Positions 1-5,742 of a DNA stretch of 5,742 nucleotides are shown piece by piece. The translations under genes were made by a program, and so were the position numbers. Numbering within the stretch: the stretch's first letter is position 1; each line of letters opens with the position of its first letter. The stretch is from Acidimicrobiia bacterium (lineage in GTDB: Bacteria > Actinomycetota > Acidimicrobiia > Acidimicrobiales > SZUA-35): NCBI GenBank assembly GCA_029857855.1, contig JAOUGG010000211.1, positions 1 to 5,742 on the forward strand, given 5' to 3'. Below the pieces are notes generated by a model. That model did not search any database, had not been told where the DNA came from, and saw nothing but the letters and a program-made list of their open reading frames with translations.

Positions 1-1388
1 AGGGCCCGAAGATCGTCACCTCCCGATTCGGGGACCCCGAGAGCTACCGCCTGTCGAACTACGAGAACACCGGCGGCTACAACGCACTGCGGGCGGTGCT
101 CAACATGGCCCCGGCCGACGTCCACGGTCAGGTCCGGGACGCGGTCCTGCTCGGACGGGGCGGCGCCGGCTTCCCGGCTGGTGTCAAGTGGGGCTTCATG
201 CCCCCGGTGTGGCCCCGATATCTGGTGGTCAACGGCGACGAATCCGAACCCGGCACCTACAAGGATCGTCTGCTCATGGAGCGCGATCCCCACCAGCTCA
301 TCGAGGGCTGCCTGATCACCTGCTTCGCCCTGGGGCTCAACACGTGCTTCCTCTACGTCCGCGGTGAGATGGCCCTGGCCCAGGAACGTATCGCCGAGGC
401 GCTGAACGACGCCTACGAGGCCGGCTACGTCGGCCGCAACATCATGGGCACCGACGTGTCGATCGACGTTGTGCTCACCTGGGGTGCCGGCGCCTACATC
501 GTTGGCGAGGAAACCGCCCTCATCGAGTCGCTCGAAGGCAACCGGGGTATGCCCCGCCTGAAGCCGCCGTTCTTCCCGGCGGCCAAGGGCCTCTACCTGA
601 AGCCGACGATCGTCAACAACATCGAGACCCTCTCGAACGTGCCATGGATCGTGATCAACGGCGCCGAGGCCTACAAGCAGTTCGGGTCCGAGCGTTCGCC
701 CGGCACCCGGATGCTGGCCATCAGCGGTCATGTCAAGCGGCCAGGGGTCTACGAGGTCGAGCAGGGCAAGGTCACGTTCCGCGATCTGTTCTACGGCGAC
801 AACTTCTGTCAGGGCATCCGCGACGACAACGAACTGAAGATGTTCATCCCCGGCGGTGGCTCGGCTCCCTGGTTCTTCCCGGAGCAGCTCGATCTCCCGC
901 TCGAAGCGTCCGAGGTCGGCGCCGCCGGGTCGATGCTCGGCTCCGGCGCCATCGTGGCGATGGACGACACAACCGATGCGGTCAAGGCCTGCCTGCGGGT
1001 CGTGCGCTTCTTCGCCCGGGAGTCGTGCGGCAAGTGCACCCCGTGCCGCGAGGGCACGACCTGGGAGGAGAAGATCCTCCAGCGGATCAACGACGGCTAC
1101 GGCCGTCCGGACGACATCGACCTGCTGCTGTCGATCGGCGAACAGATCAGCCCGGGGCCGTATCCCGGCGCGGCTCACGAGGAAGCCGGCATCGTCGCCG
1201 TGCCGTTCCCGCCGAAGCAGACCACGATCTGCCCGCTCGGGCCGTCGTCGGTCGCCCCGATCACCTCGGCCATCCGCCGTTTCCGCCACGAATTCGAGTG
1301 CCGTCTGCCTTCGGCAGCCGCCCCCGAGTTTCGCCCTTCGGACGAAACATCGAGTGACTCAGAGGTTGCCGACGAGGTGGTGACATGA
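1..1388 (+). CDS. nuoF: NADH-quinone oxidoreductase subunit F (NuoF), 5'-truncated by the window edge
   Basis: NuoF binds NADH and FMN and passes electrons to [4Fe-4S] cluster N3 at the tip of the cytoplasmic arm of complex I. The frame is open from base 3, giving 461 visible residues. The residues before the internal GTG at 96 match the family's N-terminal region (RFGDPES, then GGYNALR), so the true start is upstream, probably 15-30 codons away. Visible motifs are the glycine-rich FMN/NADH loop GRGGAGFPAGVKW (from 153), NGDESEPG (231-254), GAGAYIVGEETAL (483-521) and the N3 ligands CGKCTPC (cysteines at 1026, 1035, 1044) with the fourth cysteine in ICPLG (1230). Between the third and fourth cysteines lie 61 residues; Thermus Nqo1 has 40 (C359 to C400), so about 21 residues are inserted around 1149-1217. 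The last ~30 residues (after HEFE) are a poorly conserved, partly acidic tail whose DNA contains a hairpin repeat. The stop overlaps the nuoG start (ATGA). Identity is very secure. Confidence 0.97.
   Translation, partial: GPKIVTSRFGDPESYRLSNYENTGGYNALRAVLNMAPADVHGQVRDAVLLGRGGAGFPAGVKWGFMPPVWPRYLVVNGDESEPGTYKDRLLMERDPHQLIEGCLITCFALGLNTCFLYVRGEMALAQERIAEALNDAYEAGYVGRNIMGTDVSIDVVLTWGAGAYIVGEETALIESLEGNRGMPRLKPPFFPAAKGLYLKPTIVNNIETLSNVPWIVINGAEAYKQFGSERSPGTRMLAISGHVKRPGVYEVEQGKVTFRDLFYGDNFCQGIRDDNELKMFIPGGGSAPWFFPEQLDLPLEASEVGAAGSMLGSGAIVAMDDTTDAVKACLRVVRFFARESCGKCTPCREGTTWEEKILQRINDGYGRPDDIDLLLSIGEQISPGPYPGAAHEEAGIVAVPFPPKQTTICPLGPSSVAPITSAIRRFRHEFECRLPSAAAPEFRPSDETSSDSEVADEVVT
1305..1352. repeat. 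Tandem hairpin element inside the nuoF 3' end (copy A)
   Basis: Two inverted repeats lie side by side. The first pairs CTGCC (1305-1309) with GGCAG (1313-1317) around a TTC loop. The second pairs CGAGTTTCG (1325-1333) with CGAAAC-TCG (1343-1348 plus 1350-1352), leaving a single bulged A at 1349 and a loop containing CCTTCGG. The 9-mer CCCCGAGTT at 1322-1330 recurs at the left arm of the nuoH/nuoI hairpin (5304-5312), and both stems share the outer arm CGAGTT. The element encodes NuoF residues in the non-conserved tail beyond the HEFE motif, so it looks like a small palindromic repeat tolerated at the gene end. Chance hairpins are common in high-GC DNA, so repeat-family status is an inference. 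Confidence 0.5.
1374..1380 (+). promoter_or_regulatory. Ribosome binding site of nuoG
   Basis: GAGGTGG lies inside the last codons of nuoF, with the GAGG core (1374-1377) 7 nt before the ATG at 1385. Together with the ATGA stop/start overlap, it supports this start and coupled translation of nuoF and nuoG. Confidence 0.6.
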
Positions 1389-4000
1389 CAGCAACTGAAG
1401 CCACAACCGGAGTGCCGTTCACGCTCAACGGAACCGACTTCGAGGCCAACCAGGGTGAACTCCTGATCGACGCCTGCGAACGCAACGGCGTCCACATCCC
1501 CCGGTTCTGCTACCACCCCCGGATGAACCCGGTGGGTATGTGCCGCATGTGTCTGGTCGAGGTCGACACCGGCCGCGGCCCGGCCCTTCAGCCGAGCTGC
1601 ATGCTGCCGGTCACCCCGGAGATGAAGGTCGAGACCGAATCCGAGGCCACCAAGAAGGCCCAGGACGGCGTGCTCGAATTCCTGCTCGCCAACCATCCGC
1701 TCGACTGCCCGGTGTGTGACAAGGGTGGGGAATGCCCCCTCCAGGACAACGCGTACTCCTACGGTCCCGGCGAGACCCGCTTCGTCGAGGAGAAGCGGCA
1801 CTACGAGAAGCCGATCCCGATCAGCGACCTGGTCCACCTCGACCGGGAGCGCTGCATCCTGTGTGATCGTTGCACCCGGTTCGCCTCCGAGGTGGCCGGC
1901 GATCCGCTGATCCACTTCATCGACCGGGGGTCCCAGACCCAGGTCAACACCTTCCCCGACGATCCGTTCTCGTCGTACTTCAGCGGCAACACCGTGCAGA
2001 TCTGCCCGGTGGGTGCGCTGACTGCGGCGCCGTACCGGTTCAAGGCCCGGCCTTGGGATCTGAACGCGGTGGAGTCGACCTCCACCGTCGATTCGACCGG
2101 CGCCCGTGTCGTGCTCCAGGCCTCGCAGAACGAGCTCGTCCGCATCGTCGGCGTCGACTCCGACGCCGTGAACTGGGGTTGGTTGTCCGACAAGGACCGC
2201 TTCATCCACGAGGCCAACGGGTCGCCCGACCGGGTCACCCAGCCGATGGTGGCCGATGGCGAGCCGATCGACGGTGTCCGCAGCCACCGGCCGGTTCGTT
2301 GGTCCGAGGCCACGAAGCAGGCGGCCCGGGCCCTGCGCATCGATCCGGAGAAGGTCGCCGTGATCGGCGGTTCCCGTCTCAGTCTCGAGGGCCAGTACGC
2401 CTGGAGCAAGCTCATCAAGGGAATCGTCGGCACCGACAACTTCGACGCCCAGCTGGGCGACGGGGTGCCCGCCGCCCTGGCGATGGGCCTCGACCGGGCC
2501 ACGATCAACCAGGTCTGTGAGCCGGGCGGTGTGATCGTTCTCGTCGGCCCCGACCTCAAGGAGGAGCTGCCCTCGCTGTACCTCCGGGTCCGTCACGCCG
2601 TGCTCGAGGATGGAGCCACGCTGATCGAGGTGAGCCCGCGGGCCACGAGTGTCGCATCGATCGCCGCGGTCAACGCCCGCACGATGCCGGGAACGGCGGG
2701 CCAGGTCCTGGCCGCGGTCGCCGACGGCCGGTTCGACGATCCGATCGGCACCGTCGACGGCAACCAGCTCCGGGCGATGCACGACGCGCTGACCAGCGGC
2801 CGTCCGGTTTCGGTGCTGTTCGGCCGGGCCAACCTGGCCGAGTCGGCCCGCTACGTCGCCGACGCCGTCGGAGCCGTTCGACGCCTCGTCCCCGAGGCCC
2901 GCTTCCTGCCGCTGCTCCGTCGGGGCAACGTGCACGGCGCCCTCGAGATGGGCCTGACCCCCGGGTTCCTACCTGGTGGCGTCCGCAACCGGCGCAAGTC
3001 CCTGCCCAACTGGCCGAGCACCCCCGACTTCGAGGGCAAGGACACCGACGGGATCCTGCGGGCGGCCGCCGCCGGCAACATCGAGACCCTCGTCCTGCTC
3101 GGCGCAGACCCGATCGCCGACTTCCCCGACGTCGGCCTGGCCTCGCAGGCCCTGGCCGAGGTCGACAACATCATAGCCGTCGACTGCTTCCTCACCGCCT
3201 CCTCGTCGCTGGCCGACGTGTTCCTTCCGGCCGCCATGTCCGGTGAATACGACGGCTCGTTCATGAACATCGAGCGTCGGGTCAGCCCGTTGAGCGCGAA
3301 GGTCACGGCGCCCGGTTTGTGCCGCCCCGACTGGATGATCGCCGCCGAAGTGTCGCTCGCCGTCGGACCCGATCTCGGCTTCGGCAGCCTCGACGAGTTG
3401 CGCAGCGAGATGAGCGCGACCATCGCCAACCTGGCCGATCTTTCCTGGCCGGCGTTGAAGACCGCCGACGACGGCCCGATTCCACCCCAGCATCGCAACT
3501 GGGATCTCGACTTCGGTGATCCTGCGGCCCTCCCGCCGGTTTCGAGCTACGGGTTCCGCCTTGTGGTCGACCGGAAGCTGTGGGACACCGGCGTGATGGT
3601 CCAGCACTCGCCTTCCCTGGCCGGTCTGGCCTCCCCGGCGATCCTGCGCCTGAATCCGGCCGACGTCCACCTGATGGATCTGGGCGACAGCGACTACATC
3701 CGGGTCGATCAGGGCGACATCGAGTTCGACGTCCACTTCATGGCCGACGATGCCGTGTCGCCTCGCACCGCCTGGCTGCCGGTCGGACTTCCGGGCTTCG
3801 ACGTCCGTCAGCTTCTGGCCGCGGGCCGTTCCATCACGAACGTGCGGCTGCAGTCTTCGGCTCTCGACAGTGGTCCGCTCGAGCCCGATCAGGTCGATGA
3901 CGTGTCGGCGAGCGACCTCATCGCCACCGACGTTTCGGGCGCCGACGCCTCGGATACCGATATGGCGGAGGACACCTCGGGGGAGGAGCACGATGGGTGA
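1385..4000 (+). CDS. nuoG: NADH-quinone oxidoreductase subunit G (NuoG), N7-less form
   Basis: NuoG is the large iron-sulfur subunit of the complex I peripheral arm and relays electrons from NuoF/NuoE to NuoI. At 871 residues it has normal family length. The N-terminal ferredoxin-like domain has [2Fe-2S] N1b ligands C42, C53, C56, C72. The His-Cys3 cluster N5 is H104, C108, C111, C117 (HPLDCPVCDKGGEC). The next [4Fe-4S] cluster has C157, C160, C163 and C207 (ICPVGAL). The rest is a molybdopterin-oxidoreductase-like fold, recognisable at LLGADPIADFPD (571-582), SSSLADVFLPA (607-617) and EYDGSFMNIERR (621-632), with a C-terminal beta domain around 724-823. The four positions of the optional N7 cluster are S233, D236, A240 and S268, so N7 is absent. 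Residues 827-871 form a tail with 15 acidic and no basic (Lys/Arg) residues. The start is fixed by the ATGA overlap with nuoF and a Shine-Dalgarno match; the end overlaps nuoH by 8 nt. Confidence 0.97.
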   Translation: MTATEATTGVPFTLNGTDFEANQGELLIDACERNGVHIPRFCYHPRMNPVGMCRMCLVEVDTGRGPALQPSCMLPVTPEMKVETESEATKKAQDGVLEFLLANHPLDCPVCDKGGECPLQDNAYSYGPGETRFVEEKRHYEKPIPISDLVHLDRERCILCDRCTRFASEVAGDPLIHFIDRGSQTQVNTFPDDPFSSYFSGNTVQICPVGALTAAPYRFKARPWDLNAVESTSTVDSTGARVVLQASQNELVRIVGVDSDAVNWGWLSDKDRFIHEANGSPDRVTQPMVADGEPIDGVRSHRPVRWSEATKQAARALRIDPEKVAVIGGSRLSLEGQYAWSKLIKGIVGTDNFDAQLGDGVPAALAMGLDRATINQVCEPGGVIVLVGPDLKEELPSLYLRVRHAVLEDGATLIEVSPRATSVASIAAVNARTMPGTAGQVLAAVADGRFDDPIGTVDGNQLRAMHDALTSGRPVSVLFGRANLAESARYVADAVGAVRRLVPEARFLPLLRRGNVHGALEMGLTPGFLPGGVRNRRKSLPNWPSTPDFEGKDTDGILRAAAAGNIETLVLLGADPIADFPDVGLASQALAEVDNIIAVDCFLTASSSLADVFLPAAMSGEYDGSFMNIERRVSPLSAKVTAPGLCRPDWMIAAEVSLAVGPDLGFGSLDELRSEMSATIANLADLSWPALKTADDGPIPPQHRNWDLDFGDPAALPPVSSYGFRLVVDRKLWDTGVMVQHSPSLAGLASPAILRLNPADVHLMDLGDSDYIRVDQGDIEFDVHFMADDAVSPRTAWLPVGLPGFDVRQLLAAGRSITNVRLQSSALDSGPLEPDQVDDVSASDLIATDVSGADASDTDMAEDTSGEEHDG
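3981..3988 (+). promoter_or_regulatory. Ribosome binding site of nuoH
   Basis: GGGAGGAG includes a perfect GGAGG core (3982-3986) 6 nt before the ATG at 3993. It fixes that start and rejects the much longer in-frame upstream extension, which runs through nuoG. Confidence 0.8.
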
Positions 4001-5276
4001 TCCGTATCTGGCCGACGGCGTCGACTTCGGCGACGTCATCATGGCCGTGGCCAAGGCCGGCATCGCCTTTGTCATCGTGCTCGTCTCCGTGATGTTGATG
4101 GTGTGGTTCGAGCGCAAGGTGGTGAGCCGCCTCCAGAACCGCATCGGCCCAAACGTCGCCGGTCCGTTCGGTCTGTTGCAGACGCTGGCCGACGGCATCA
4201 AACTCTTCTTCAAGGAAGACATCATTCCGACCCGGGCCGATCGCTTCGTGTTCCAGCTGGCACCGTACCTGTCGCTGGTCACGGCGTTCCTGACCTTCGT
4301 CCTCGTTCCGATCGCCGGCGACTTCTCCGAGGGCCGCGACGGTTCGGTCACGATCTTCGGCCGCCAGACCTACATCATGGTGGCCGACCTCCCGATCGGC
4401 ATCCTGTTCTTCCTGGCCATGAGCTCGCTCGCGGTCTACGGCATCATGCTGGCCGGTTGGTCGTCTGGCTCGAAGTATCCGCTGCTGGGTGCAGTGCGGG
4501 CCTCGGCCCAGGCCATCTCGTACGAAGCTGCGCTCGGCCTGTCGCTGGCTTCGGTGCTGCTCGTCTCCGGTTCGCTCAGCACCCACCAGATCGTGGTCAC
4601 CCAGGCCGGTGGGGCCTTCGGTGGTATCGCCACCTGGAATCTGGTGGCGACCGCGTTCATTCCGTTCATCATCTTCCTGATCGCCGGCACCGCTGAACTG
4701 AACCGCCCACCGTTCGACCTGGTCGAGGCCGAGCAGGAGCTGGTCGGCGGCTTCCACACCGAGTACTCGTCGATCCGGTTCTCGCTGTTCTACCTGGCCG
4801 AGTTCATGAACACCGTGACCATGTCGGCCATCATCGTCACCCTTTTCCTCGGTGGCCCGGCCGGCCCCAACCTCGGGTTCCTGCCCGGGTGGCTGTGGGG
4901 GTTCGTCTGGTTCTTCCTCAAACTGCTGGTCTTCCTGTTCACGTTCGTCTGGTTCCGGGCCACGCTGCCCCGCCTGCGCTACGACCAGCTGATGGATCTC
5001 GGCTGGAAGGTGCTGATTCCGATCTCGCTCGGCTGGCTGCTGATGCTCGGAGCCATCCGCCTGACCCGCACCGGCCGGATCGACATCGAGGCGATCGACG
5101 ATCCCACCGTCGAGATCGTGGCCGTCACCGCCATCGGGCTCGGTGTGCTGTTCATCGGCGGCTCGTTGTTGGTGCTGGCCATCCGGGCCGCCCGCCAGGA
5201 ACGGCTGGCCGAGAGCGGCCTTGTCGCGGTTGCGGTCGACGGCGGCCCCCTCGGGGTCGAAGGAAGGGCGAACTGA
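3993..5276 (+). CDS. nuoH: NADH-quinone oxidoreductase subunit H (NuoH), membrane subunit with C-terminal extension
   Basis: NuoH is the integral membrane subunit that anchors the peripheral arm and, with NuoB and NuoD, forms the quinone chamber and the start of the proton pathway. The protein is 427 residues. Family signatures are ERKVVSRLQNRIGPN (40-54) followed by GPFGLLQTLADGIKLFFKED (57-76), the GWSSGSKYPLLGAVRASAQ loop (155-173) with ISYE (175-178), and AELNRPPFDLVEAEQELV (234-251) with its acidic cluster E235, D242, E245, E247 and E249. Hydrophobic segments lie near 18-38, 88-108, 128-154, 177-195, 212-232, 265-287, 297-320, 335-355 and 373-397. E. coli NuoH (325 residues, eight helices) ends near the segment at 335-355, so the final hydrophobic segment and the polar tail are an extension. 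Longer NuoH proteins are known in actinobacteria. The start is set by the Shine-Dalgarno sequence and by the overlap with nuoG. Confidence 0.97.
   Translation: MGDPYLADGVDFGDVIMAVAKAGIAFVIVLVSVMLMVWFERKVVSRLQNRIGPNVAGPFGLLQTLADGIKLFFKEDIIPTRADRFVFQLAPYLSLVTAFLTFVLVPIAGDFSEGRDGSVTIFGRQTYIMVADLPIGILFFLAMSSLAVYGIMLAGWSSGSKYPLLGAVRASAQAISYEAALGLSLASVLLVSGSLSTHQIVVTQAGGAFGGIATWNLVATAFIPFIIFLIAGTAELNRPPFDLVEAEQELVGGFHTEYSSIRFSLFYLAEFMNTVTMSAIIVTLFLGGPAGPNLGFLPGWLWGFVWFFLKLLVFLFTFVWFRATLPRLRYDQLMDLGWKVLIPISLGWLLMLGAIRLTRTGRIDIEAIDDPTVEIVAVTAIGLGVLFIGGSLLVLAIRAARQERLAESGLVAVAVDGGPLGVEGRAN
5262..5267 (+). promoter_or_regulatory. Possible ribosome binding site for the small ORF after nuoH
   Basis: GGAAGG lies 8 nt before the ATG at 5276. 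It is a fair Shine-Dalgarno match at normal spacing, but it falls in purine-rich nuoH coding sequence and could be coincidental. Confidence 0.3.
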
Positions 5277-5350
5277 TGGGAGTGTTCCTCGCGGGGCTCG
5301 GAACCCCGAGTTGCCGCGCAACTCGCAGGCGCGAATCGGAGGTTCGCTGA
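5276..5350 (+). CDS. Possible 24-residue small ORF bridging nuoH and nuoI
   Basis: An ATG overlaps the nuoH stop (TGATG, shared base 5276) and opens a 24-codon frame that ends in TGA at 5348-5350, only 2 nt before the nuoI ATG. The predicted peptide begins MGVFLAGLG and ends in an Arg-rich stretch (CRATRRRESEVR). It has no family I recognise. A GGAAGG sequence sits 8 nt upstream. The arrangement would carry ribosomes from nuoH to nuoI by termination and reinitiation, which is its most plausible role if translated. Much of the frame is made of the hairpin element at 5292-5325, so it may equally be non-coding DNA that happens to be open in this high-GC sequence. Translation is unproven. Confidence 0.25.
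   Translation: MGVFLAGLGTPSCRATRRRESEVR
5292..5325. repeat. Tandem/overlapping hairpin element between nuoH and nuoI (copy B)
   Basis: The strongest stem pairs CGAGTTGC (5307-5314) with GCAACTCG (5318-5325): 8 perfect base pairs around a CGC loop. Just upstream, CGGGG (5292-5296) can pair with CCCCG (5304-5308), or CTCGG (5297-5301) with CCGAG (5306-5310). These compete with the main stem for bases 5306-5310. The 9-mer CCCCGAGTT (5304-5312) and the outer arm CGAGTT are shared with the element at the nuoF end. No T-tract follows, so it is not a classical terminator. It may be a dispersed palindromic repeat or an mRNA processing/stability element. Confidence 0.6.
5338..5342 (+). promoter_or_regulatory. 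Ribosome binding site of nuoI
   Basis: A perfect GGAGG lies 10 nt before the ATG at 5353, just downstream of the hairpin element. It supports this nuoI start and shows nuoI can be initiated independently of nuoH. Confidence 0.75.
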
Positions 5351-5352
5351 CG

Positions 5353-5742
5353 ATGGGCTACCTAGAGGGTTTCGCCGTCACGTTCAAGAAGATCGCCGAG
5401 GGTGTCACCACCCTCAACTACCGCGCCGGGCGGGGCGGCAAGAGCGACCTGAAGGCTCCGAAGCCGGAGCGGCTGCACGGCCGTCACGTCCTCAACCGCT
5501 ACGAGGACGGCATGGAGAAGTGCATCGGCTGCGAGTTGTGCGCCGGTGTCTGCCCGGCCAACTGCATCTATGTCCGCGGCGCCGACAACCCGCTGGATGA
5601 CCCCAAGTCACCAGGCGAGCGCTACGGGTACGTCTACGAGATCAACTACCTGCGGTGCATCCACTGCGATCTGTGCGTGGAGGCCTGCCCGACGGAGGCG
5701 ATCACCGAGTCGAAGCTGTTCGAGTTCTCGTTCACGAACCGC
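5353..5742 (+). CDS. nuoI: NADH-quinone oxidoreductase subunit I (NuoI), 3'-truncated by the window edge
   Basis: NuoI is the ferredoxin-like subunit of complex I whose two [4Fe-4S] clusters connect NuoG to the terminal cluster in NuoB. The window shows 130 codons with no stop. The N-terminus (MGYLEGFAVTFKKIAEG) is the amphipathic region that lies against the membrane arm in this family. The first ferredoxin motif is CIGCELCAGVCP (C57, C60, C63, C67) and the second is CIHCDLCVEACP (C102, C105, C108, C112). The final Cys of each motif ligates the other cluster, as usual in 2[4Fe-4S] ferredoxins. The linker containing RYGYVYEINYLRC is typical of NuoI. The start is chosen from the Shine-Dalgarno sequence and from the N-terminal similarity. 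Unlike the other junctions here, nuoI is separated from its upstream neighbour by 76 nt. Family members are usually about 160-210 residues, so the C-terminal part is missing only because the window ends. Confidence 0.96.
   Translation, partial: MGYLEGFAVTFKKIAEGVTTLNYRAGRGGKSDLKAPKPERLHGRHVLNRYEDGMEKCIGCELCAGVCPANCIYVRGADNPLDDPKSPGERYGYVYEINYLRCIHCDLCVEACPTEAITESKLFEFSFTNR

Noticed and set aside
96..98. GTG as the start of nuoF
   Set aside because: The frame is open to the window edge and the upstream 31 codons match the NuoF N-terminal region, so the gene is truncated by the window and does not start here.
2081..2188. Damaged or frameshifted NuoG because N7 cysteines are missing
   Set aside because: The frame is intact and all other cluster ligands are present; N7 is optional in complex I and its loss with preserved spacing is a normal variant.
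1175..2935. Long antisense open frame opposite the nuoF end and nuoG
   Set aside because: It mirrors well-conserved nuoF/nuoG codons. The product is a low-complexity Arg/Asp/His/Gly-rich protein with no recognisable domain, as expected from high GC at third positions of the sense strand.
3750..3992. Upstream in-frame extension of nuoH
   Set aside because: It lies wholly within nuoG in another frame and translates to Arg/Pro/Ser-rich sequence unlike NuoH; the ATG at 3993 has a perfect GGAGG 6 nt upstream and a NuoH-like N-terminus.
2969..4351. Long antisense open frame opposite nuoG and nuoH
   Set aside because: It is a composition-driven shadow of two secure genes and crosses their junction, with no motif and no sensible start signal.
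3918..5321. Long antisense open frame opposite nuoH
   Set aside because: The translation is a highly charged Asp/Glu/Gln/His/Arg-rich sequence, the reverse complement of hydrophobic codons in nuoH; not a real protein.
5307..5325. Rho-independent terminator between nuoH and nuoI
   Set aside because: The stem is good, but no run of T follows on either strand, and the essential nuoI lies directly downstream in the same direction.
4889..5350. 153-residue + strand frame overlapping the nuoH 3' half
   Set aside because: Most of it is an out-of-frame Arg/Pro/His-rich shadow of nuoH. Only its last 24 codons (5276-5350) have a plausible independent start and are listed separately with low confidence.

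Overview
The window is an interior slice of a bacterial respiratory complex I (NDH-1, proton-pumping NADH:quinone oxidoreductase) operon. It reads left to right on the + strand: nuoF (5' end off the window), nuoG, nuoH and nuoI (3' end off the window). Base composition is very GC-rich, with strong G/C preference at codon third positions. The gene order F-G-H-I, the long NuoH with a C-terminal extension and the actinobacterial style of NuoG suggest a high-GC actinobacterium. An Acidimicrobiia-like lineage is my best guess, but this is an inference from style and not a database result.

Layout. Positions 1-1388 hold nuoF, the NADH/FMN/[4Fe-4S] N3 subunit. Its reading frame is open from the first bases, so the true start lies upstream. 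nuoG (1385-4000) follows with an ATGA overlap; it carries clusters N1b, N5 and N6a and a molybdopterin-oxidoreductase-like body without the N7 cysteines. nuoH (3993-5276) overlaps the end of nuoG by 8 nt and encodes the membrane subunit that helps form the quinone chamber. A 76-nt gap (5277-5352) precedes nuoI. It is almost exactly filled by a possible 24-codon small ORF and by a tandem hairpin element. nuoI (5353 to the window end) encodes the two-[4Fe-4S] ferredoxin-like subunit (N6a/N6b in Nuo nomenclature, distinct from NuoG's clusters). There is no gene-free stretch longer than 76 nt, and I see no promoter, terminator, tRNA, mobile element or CRISPR array.

How the genes work together: NuoF oxidises NADH through FMN and N3. 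Electrons pass through the NuoG clusters to NuoI, then towards quinone, which is reduced at the interface of the peripheral arm with NuoH. The overlapping start/stop codons and good Shine-Dalgarno sequences point to one polycistronic, translationally coupled transcript.

The core is ordinary complex I. Points worth a second look are a related pair of hairpin repeats at two gene junctions (one inside the nuoF tail, one between nuoH and nuoI), the small ORF between nuoH and nuoI, a 21-residue insertion before the fourth N3 cysteine of NuoF, clean loss of all four N7 ligands in NuoG, an acidic NuoG tail, and an extra C-terminal membrane segment in NuoH. I found no clear sign of a previously undescribed system.
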